From positions 1 through 10,744 of the forward strand of contig JAAFHM010000132.1 in assembly GCA_013298375.1 (NCBI GenBank): a DNA stretch of 10,744 bases, in the 5' to 3' direction. Below are positions 5,920 to 10,744 of the stretch, in pieces; the first letter of the stretch is position 1, and every line of letters starts with the position of its first letter. Below the pieces are notes generated by a model. The model was not told the DNA's origin, did not search any database, and saw nothing but the letters and a program-made list of their open reading frames with translations. The position numbers and the translations under genes are program-made. Origin of the DNA: Ignavibacteria bacterium (GTDB lineage Bacteria; Bacteroidota; Ignavibacteria; Kapaibacteriales; UBA4661).

Positions 5920-6594
5920 ATGAATGCTATGCTCACGCAAGCCATTCAAGATTATCTGAAGGCGATTTACAAGCTCAGTGAGCATGGCGAGGCGGTGACG
6001 ACAAACGACCTTGCCCGCGAACTCAAGGTAGCGCCTGCATCGGTGACAAATATGCTCAAGCGCCTGAGCGAAATGCACCTTGCCTCATACGCATCCTACA
6101 AGGGCGTTACGCTCTCGGATGCGGGATGCAAAGCGGCATTGGAGATTATCCGGCATCATCGCCTTTTAGAGTTATATTTGAAAGAGGCGCTTGGTTACTC
6201 ATGGGATAAAGTGCATGACGAAGCCGAAACCCTAGAACACCACATCTCCGAAGAGTTTGAAGACCGCATTGCTGCTATGCTCGGCGACCCTCACTACGAC
6301 CCACACGGCGACCCAATTCCCAGCAAAAATGGCACCGTGCCGCCCACCTCCACGACACCGCTTGCCGCCTTAGAGCCGGGAATGAACGCTGTTGTGATGC
6401 GGGTTTCGGATGCCAACCCAGAATTTTTGCGCTATTGCGCTTCAGTGGGGATTGTGCCACAGGCAGAAATTCATCTTGTCGCCAAAACGCCCTCCAGTCA
6501 AACACTCACCTTGCGTATCGGTGCGCCGGACGCGACTGCCGAACACGTTATTGGCAGTGTTGTGGCAGAGCAGGTTTTTATTGAGCAAGTGTGA
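5920..6594 (+). CDS. DtxR/MntR-family metal-dependent transcriptional repressor
   Basis: A 224-residue repressor with the full DtxR layout: N-terminal winged helix (about 5-65), dimerisation and metal-binding helices (70-132, including RHHRLLELYL, VHDEAETLEHHIS and GDPHYDPHGDPIPS) and a C-terminal FeoA/SH3-like domain (about 148-223). Aligning by motif, the likely metal ligands are D11, H80, E84, H99, E103, E106 and H107. D11 and E103 stand where DtxR has Met10 and Cys102 and where MntR has Asp8 and Glu99, which favours manganese; but MntR Glu11 is replaced by K14, and the ancillary-site residues and C-terminal domain are DtxR/IdeR-like. The metal is therefore uncertain. No transporter target gene is in the window. 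A second ATG at 5929 is a possible start. It follows thyX by 24 bases. Confidence 0.93.
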   Translation: MNAMLTQAIQDYLKAIYKLSEHGEAVTTNDLARELKVAPASVTNMLKRLSEMHLASYASYKGVTLSDAGCKAALEIIRHHRLLELYLKEALGYSWDKVHDEAETLEHHISEEFEDRIAAMLGDPHYDPHGDPIPSKNGTVPPTSTTPLAALEPGMNAVVMRVSDANPEFLRYCASVGIVPQAEIHLVAKTPSSQTLTLRIGAPDATAEHVIGSVVAEQVFIEQV

Positions 6595-6669
6595 ACACGC
6601 AATAAAATATCGTTCTCCCATCCCAAGCAAACACCAGCATTCATCTACCATTCCAGCCTATTTCCGAAA

Positions 6670-7275
6670 ATGAACATTTTATCATTTTTTCGTCATTTGA
6701 AAGTCATCAATCTCCACGTACCTTTGCGTCTGATACGTGGACAAGTCTTTGTTCTTTGTTTAGCAGGTTTTCTTCGGTTTGGTAGCCTGATAGGTTTCGG
6801 TGGTGCTTTGAGCATGGCGCTTGCGGGGTGTTACTCCTTCACGGGAGGTTCGATTCCGCCACATCTCAAAACACTCAGCATCCCACTTGCCGACGACACA
6901 AGTGTCGGTGGTGGTCCTCAGATGCGCGAAACGCTGACGCAGCAGCTCGTACAAGCATTCCGTCGTGAAAATGCGTTTTCGCTTGTGCAAGAGCGCCCCG
7001 ATGCAGTGTTGGAAGTAACGATTACGAATGTTACCGAAAGCATTGCCACCGTCCAACAGGGCGAACAGGAGCGCGACAAGCAGATTATCGTCACGGCAAA
7101 AGTCGTTTATCAAGACCGCGTCAAGCAAAAATCGGTGTGGAATGGTGACAAGCAGTTCCCTTCGACACAGACATACGCGATAGCGGCGGGCTTGCAAGGA
7201 CGCGAAGCCGCTATTGATAAAGCGCTTCGTCAGATTGCTAACGATATTCTTGTGGCAGTTGTTTCGGGTTGGTAG
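6670..7275 (+). CDS. lptE: LPS assembly lipoprotein LptE
   Basis: LptE is the outer-membrane lipoprotein that plugs LptD and helps insert lipopolysaccharide. A lipobox ALAGC ends at C54, followed directly by YSFTGGSIPPHLKTLSIPL, the hallmark of Bacteroidetes/Chlorobi-type LptE. Further family traits are the LTQQLVQAFRREN helix, the DAVLEVTITNV strand, a basic beta segment (KQIIVTAKVVYQDRVKQKSV) and the closing ALRQIANDILVAVVSGW. The mature protein is about 148 residues. The signal peptide from the ATG at 6670 would be 53 residues, unusually long, so the true start may be later (a TTG at 6724 is in frame), although no ribosome binding site helps decide. Its presence implies an LPS-type outer membrane. 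lptD is not in the window. Confidence 0.88.
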   Translation: MNILSFFRHLKVINLHVPLRLIRGQVFVLCLAGFLRFGSLIGFGGALSMALAGCYSFTGGSIPPHLKTLSIPLADDTSVGGGPQMRETLTQQLVQAFRRENAFSLVQERPDAVLEVTITNVTESIATVQQGEQERDKQIIVTAKVVYQDRVKQKSVWNGDKQFPSTQTYAIAAGLQGREAAIDKALRQIANDILVAVVSGW

Positions 7276-7421
7276 TCAAAAAGCCAATCGCTCACAATCA
7301 AGCAACCAAGCCTTTCTGGAGAGAAGAACCTGTGCCGCAAAGACCAGACCTTGAGAGCCGCGTGTCATAATTCGCTTTTGCAATTCACAACACGCTTCAA
7401 CACAAGGTTCGTTTACCGTTT

Positions 7422-8909
7422 ATGGAAACATTGATTCGCCTTATTCCCATGCACGATGCGCTTTTAGCGCTGTATTTTCTTTCGCTTTCGATTCTTTTCC
7501 TTTTTGGTTTACAAAGCGCCGTTATGGTGTTTTATTATGCCAGAACACGCCACACAGAGCGGATTACTCCGGAAATGCCTGCTGACGGAGTCCCGATGGT
7601 AACAATTCAGTTACCGCTTTTTAATGAAATCTACGTTATCGAGCGCCTTGTCGAATCAATTTGCGCAATGGATTACCCCAAAGATCGCATGGAAATTCAG
7701 GTTTTGGATGATTCCACCGACGAAATCGTTGAAGTAGCTCGTCAAATTGTTGCCCGATATGCTGCCGAAGGCTTCGACATTACCCACATTCATCGCACAA
7801 ATCGTTCCGGTTACAAAGCTGGAGCGCTCAAAGAGGGATTAGCGATTGCTAAAGGTGAGTTTATTGCTATTTTCGATGCTGATTTTGTACCAAAGCCAGA
7901 GTTTTTGCAAAAGACGATTCCACACTTTTTTGGCGGTGAAAAGATTGGTATGGTGCAGACACGTTGGGAACACTTGAACGAAGATTATTCCTTCCTTACT
8001 CGCGCACAAGCATTGGCACTGGATGGACACTTCGCTATTGAGCAAGAAGTACGCAACAAAGCAGGCTTTTTCATCAATTTCAATGGTACTGCCGGCGTGT
8101 GGCGCAAAGAAACTATCATTGATGCCGGAAACTGGCACTACGACACCATCACCGAAGACACCGATTTGAGCTATCGCGCACAACTTCGCGGTTGGAAATT
8201 TATCTATCTGAACAATGTCACCTCGCCCGCCGAGCTTCCCGCAGAAATTAATGCCTTCAAAGCACAGCAATTCCGCTGGACAAAAGGCACGATCGAAGTA
8301 GCGAAAAAAATCCTTCCAACGGTATGGAAAGCCGATTTGCCGCTTCGTGTGAAAATTCAATCCTCCTTCCACCTGGGCGCAAACATCGTGTTTCCATTCA
8401 TTATTTTGGTTGCCCTTTTGAATGTGCCTTTGGTGATTATCAAAAACGTTATGCCGCAATATGGCTGGTACTTCGATTTGATGGTTATTTTTACCCTTGC
8501 ATCTATCAGCACCTTTACGTTCTATACCGTCGCCCAGTACACGATTCACCGCGAAGATTGGCATCAGCGCATTTTCTTGTTCCCGCTCTTTATGGCTGGC
8601 AGCATGGGCTTGGCAATCAACAATACTCGTGCGGTGATGGAAGCTATTTTCAACAAAAAGAGTGAGTTTGTGCGTACGCCAAAATTCAAAGTTGAGAAAA
8701 ATGGCGATAAATGGCAATCGAACAAATATAAATCCAAGAAAATTGACCGCACCGTTTTTGTCGAACTTGCTTTTGCAGCATATTTCTTTGTCGGCATTTG
8801 TATTTCGCTCTATTGCATGGAGTTTGCCGCGATTCCGTTTCAAGCAATGTTCTTTTTTGGTTTTGCTGTCGTTGGTGGCTTATCGGTTCGCCATGCGAGA
8901 ACGCGGTAA
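7422..8909 (+). CDS. Membrane-embedded GT2 glycosyltransferase, cellulose-synthase/mannan-synthase-like
   Basis: A 495-residue processive-type family 2 glycosyltransferase. One N-terminal membrane helix (about 13-38) precedes the cytosolic catalytic domain, followed by about five C-terminal membrane segments (near 316-341, 351-372, 384-405, 446-466 and 470-488). All catalytic signatures are present: the first aspartates in VLDDSTDE (D96/D97), the metal-binding DAD (152-154), TED (244-246) with the catalytic-base aspartate, and the acceptor-site QQFRW (282-286, QxxRW). This places it with bacterial CESA/CslA-like synthases that extrude beta-linked polysaccharide, or with glycosyltransferases acting on lipids. 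There is no PilZ domain and no bcsB, bcsC or bcsZ neighbour, so bacterial cellulose secretion of the Bcs type is not supported. A 146-base gap with no evident feature separates it from lptE. Confidence 0.93.
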   Translation: METLIRLIPMHDALLALYFLSLSILFLFGLQSAVMVFYYARTRHTERITPEMPADGVPMVTIQLPLFNEIYVIERLVESICAMDYPKDRMEIQVLDDSTDEIVEVARQIVARYAAEGFDITHIHRTNRSGYKAGALKEGLAIAKGEFIAIFDADFVPKPEFLQKTIPHFFGGEKIGMVQTRWEHLNEDYSFLTRAQALALDGHFAIEQEVRNKAGFFINFNGTAGVWRKETIIDAGNWHYDTITEDTDLSYRAQLRGWKFIYLNNVTSPAELPAEINAFKAQQFRWTKGTIEVAKKILPTVWKADLPLRVKIQSSFHLGANIVFPFIILVALLNVPLVIIKNVMPQYGWYFDLMVIFTLASISTFTFYTVAQYTIHREDWHQRIFLFPLFMAGSMGLAINNTRAVMEAIFNKKSEFVRTPKFKVEKNGDKWQSNKYKSKKIDRTVFVELAFAAYFFVGICISLYCMEFAAIPFQAMFFFGFAVVGGLSVRHARTR

Positions 8910-9173
8910 GTGTTGATGTAAACCAAGCGTTGAAAGCAGGTATTATGCCTCGGTTTATTCGTATATTTGCGGATGGTCGGGGCATTTTTCTGACTACAAC
9001 GCAATATTTTGGGCGTTGAGGTGTCTAAAGCAAGGGAAAGTTGCGACCAAGGTGCAGACGAATGTAATTTTTGTAACGTTTTGCATCTTACGGCGCTTCT
9101 TTTCGTAGTAGAGTTTGAATATTATTCTTCGACCAATATTCTTGACGAGTTTCTCAACAATCAAGGAGTTTTT
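8910..9173. other. 264-base gap between the two glycosyltransferase genes
   Basis: No convincing gene. The reading frame of the next gene stays open back to a TTG at 9009, but nothing in those extra 55 codons resembles the family, and the strong ribosome binding site at 9163-9168 fixes the start at 9174. A TATATTTG at 8962-8969 fits the Bacteroidetes -7 element TAnnTTTG, but has no -33 TTG at proper spacing. The size of the gap suggests that the GT-B gene may have its own promoter here. Confidence 0.5.
9163..9168 (+). promoter_or_regulatory. Strong Shine-Dalgarno deciding the start of the GT-B gene
   Basis: AAGGAG ends five T residues before ATG 9174, a near-ideal ribosome binding site. It is the clearest such site in the window and rules in favour of ATG 9174 over the upstream TTG at 9009. 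Confidence 0.85.
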
Positions 9174-10526
9174 ATGGCACGAGTTGTAGTCATGTCGGTT
9201 GCGGCAGGCGGCGGTCATAAAACCGCTATGGTCTCTATTGCTCGGACATTGCGTGATCATACACCAAGTCTTGAAGTGGATTGCTTTGAAAGCAAATTAG
9301 AAAGTTTGGATGCTTTACATCGAAATTCGTACACCTTCAATGAAGGCATATACGATGCGCTCTACAAGGTTGGCGATTTGAAACTTGTGCAAGATGTTTC
9401 CTCAATGTTTCTTGCGCCAATCATCAATGAAGTCGCAGAAGAATTTCGCCCGACGATGCTTGCGGGCAATTATGACACGATTATCAGCACTCATTTCGTT
9501 CAAACCTTCGCTATGCTCAAACTCCGCGAAGAACTTGGCTTGCCGACAAAAATTCTTGCCTATATCCCCGATTTCGACGAGTCTTCCGTTCATTTTGCTT
9601 CCTACAAAGGCAGTCGCCCTGATGGTGCAATCGCTCAAAGCCCACGATTTCTGGCAAAACTCCACAAACGTTTTGGTGTGCCGCGCTACGCTTTGCAGCA
9701 AGCGGGGTATATCACTCGCCCTGAATTTACTGCCGTGCGCGATTTGACGCGAGAGGAAGCCCGGAAGCGGGTTGCAGAATTACCCTTTTCAGGTGTTGCG
9801 GAAATTACACAAGACAAAATGACCTTTGTAGCGGCGGGTGGGTCGTTTTGGGTATCGGAAATTTACAAAGAAATCAAGCTCTTGGGGGAATCGCAGGATT
9901 TTCGCTGGGACAATGCCCAGATTCTTGTCGTTTGTGGACACAATGCAGAGGCATATCAGGATTATACGCGCCTGCAAGAGGAATTGATTGCGAACAATAG
10001 CGCGGTGCGTATCGTTCCACTGCCGTTTCTCAATTCCGAGCAGTTGGCAACCGTTTACCGTGCCTCCGATGCCGTCATGCTTTCCGGCATTGCACCAGCC
10101 ACGCTCTACGAGCTTATCGAAGCACAGGCTGGGCAGCCCATCATACGCCGCGTGAATCCTGGTCCGGAGCGTTTTAATCTGAAATATATTCTCGACCGCA
10201 ATCTTGCTCTTTTCACGCCAAGCAAAGACGAATTTTTGGCGCAGATGGTGGCGTTTAGCCAATCTCCCCAGCAAATGCAGGAGCGTACGAGCGAGCATCA
10301 TCTCGCCGCAGAGCAGGAGCGCAATTTTGCTCAACGTCGGGCAAAAAGTATGGCGACGTTTATCGAAAATTTTGCCACCAACAAACGCAGCGACCAATAC
10401 CGCTTAAAACCACGCTATACGCTTGGTTCGACGTTTATTCGCAACTTGGGCAAACGTGGGGTGGCGGCGGAGTATTTTTCCATGTTTTTAGCATCTCCAA
10501 ATTCCCGCTCGCGGCATATTTTGTAA
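9174..10526 (+). CDS. GT-B glycosyltransferase related to MGDG synthase / GT28 (glycolipid-type)
   Basis: A 450-residue two-domain glycosyltransferase. The N-terminal domain opens with MARVVVMSVAAGGGHKTA; the GGGH at 12-15 is the signature loop of the MGDG-synthase N-domain. STHFVQTFA (105-113), IPDFDESSVH (131-140) and QAGYITRPEF (176-185) follow the family order. The C-terminal nucleotide-sugar domain starts at MTFVAAGGS (216-224) and has the donor site spread over VYRASDAVMLSG (294-305), PATLYELIEAQAGQPII (308-324) and a PGPERFN segment (329-335), comparable with the usual Thr-x-x-Glu and PgqExxN motifs. The C-terminal 60 residues are basic and may contact membrane. No membrane helix is seen. 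Relatives add galactose or glucose to diacylglycerol, but the acceptor here is unknown. It follows the GT2 gene and ends six bases from a convergent epimerase gene. Confidence 0.85.
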   Translation: MARVVVMSVAAGGGHKTAMVSIARTLRDHTPSLEVDCFESKLESLDALHRNSYTFNEGIYDALYKVGDLKLVQDVSSMFLAPIINEVAEEFRPTMLAGNYDTIISTHFVQTFAMLKLREELGLPTKILAYIPDFDESSVHFASYKGSRPDGAIAQSPRFLAKLHKRFGVPRYALQQAGYITRPEFTAVRDLTREEARKRVAELPFSGVAEITQDKMTFVAAGGSFWVSEIYKEIKLLGESQDFRWDNAQILVVCGHNAEAYQDYTRLQEELIANNSAVRIVPLPFLNSEQLATVYRASDAVMLSGIAPATLYELIEAQAGQPIIRRVNPGPERFNLKYILDRNLALFTPSKDEFLAQMVAFSQSPQQMQERTSEHHLAAEQERNFAQRRAKSMATFIENFATNKRSDQYRLKPRYTLGSTFIRNLGKRGVAAEYFSMFLASPNSRSRHIL

Positions 10527-10532
10527 TGCCTC

Positions 10533-10744
10533 TCACAAATTATTTCTGAAGTAGTCCACCGTGCGCTTCATTGCGTCTGTCCAGTCATTGGACGGCACAA
10601 AGCCAGTAAAAGCCTTGATTTTATCGCAATTAACGGGCGTTGAGCCGATGTCAATAGTTTGAATTTCGTGGGGAAGTGGTTTGACCGTAAGTTCTCCAAC
10701 ACCGCATGAATCCACAATCTGCTGGGCAATCGTGTGAATAGGAA
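10533..10744 (-). CDS. NAD-dependent epimerase/dehydratase, C-terminal part (runs off window)
   Basis: The last 69 codons of a minus-strand gene whose frame stays open to the window edge. The tail, with IGSTPVNCDKIKAFTGFVPS, then W and TVDYFRNNL at the end, is typical of extended short-chain dehydrogenases acting on nucleotide sugars (UDP-glucose 4-epimerase, GDP-mannose dehydratase and dTDP-glucose dehydratase types): a residue that binds near the sugar, a basic lysine in the DKIK helix, and a final helix ending in a YFR motif. The NAD-binding GxxGxxG and YxxxK motifs lie outside the window, so the exact reaction cannot be named. It converges on the GT-B gene with six bases between stop codons and no visible terminator. 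Confidence 0.8.
   Translation of the reverse strand, partial: PIHTIAQQIVDSCGVGELTVKPLPHEIQTIDIGSTPVNCDKIKAFTGFVPSNDWTDAMKRTVDYFRNNL

Noticed and set aside
7276..7421. Possible small RNA or gene between lptE and the GT2 gene
   Set aside because: I find no hairpin-plus-T-tract, tRNA-like fold, promoter pair or convincing open frame in these 146 bases.
7839..8843. Long 334-residue open frame antisense to the GT2 gene
   Set aside because: It lies wholly within the well-supported GT2 gene on the other strand, has Cys/His/Asn-rich composition typical of antisense reading and no recognisable motif.
9009..9173. Upstream TTG start for the GT-B gene adding 55 residues
   Set aside because: The extension has no family similarity and the AAGGAG site sets ATG 9174 as the start.

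Overview
The window reads as an ordinary chromosomal stretch of a Gram-negative bacterium, most likely from the Bacteroidetes/Chlorobi side of the FCB group (for example Chlorobi, Ignavibacteria or Kapabacteria). Four things point there: an LptE of the short 'YSFTGGSIPPHLKT' type, a long QueA with the extra C-terminal-half segment I associate with Bacteroidetes-type enzymes, ThyX as the thymidylate synthase, and mostly weak or absent Shine-Dalgarno sequences. The lineage is inference from protein features; no rRNA or other decisive marker is present.

Layout. Positions 1-50 hold a strong hairpin terminator whose T tract faces the minus strand. Between it and the M16 peptidase gene (303-1610, minus) is a 250-base stretch with a possible small minus-strand transcription unit encoding a tiny hydrophobic peptide. 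queA (1639-2973, plus) diverges from the peptidase gene with only 28 bases between start codons. The 488-base gap 2974-3461 has no convincing gene but carries two repeat structures: a cluster of CACGAATC repeats with an inverted copy, and a perfect 34-bp inverted repeat with nested hairpins.

From 3462 all complete genes are on the plus strand: a stand-alone PTS EIIA domain protein, a membrane-anchored glutaminyl-peptide cyclotransferase, thyX, a DtxR/MntR-family metal-dependent repressor, lptE, a membrane-embedded GT2 glycosyltransferase of the cellulose-synthase type, and a GT-B glycosyltransferase related to MGDG synthases. The C-terminal part of an NAD-dependent epimerase/dehydratase enters from the right end on the minus strand and converges on the GT-B gene.

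How the genes fit together. The block 3462-7275 is closely spaced and could be one or more operons, but its functions are mixed (regulation, N-terminal protein modification, nucleotide synthesis, metal regulation, LPS export), so it looks like housekeeping co-orientation rather than a pathway. From lptE onward the theme is the cell envelope: LPS assembly lipoprotein, polysaccharide-type synthase, lipid- or sugar-directed glycosyltransferase, and a nucleotide-sugar-type epimerase. I found no defence system, CRISPR, prophage or insertion-sequence transposase. The most unusual DNA is in the non-coding gaps, not in the genes.
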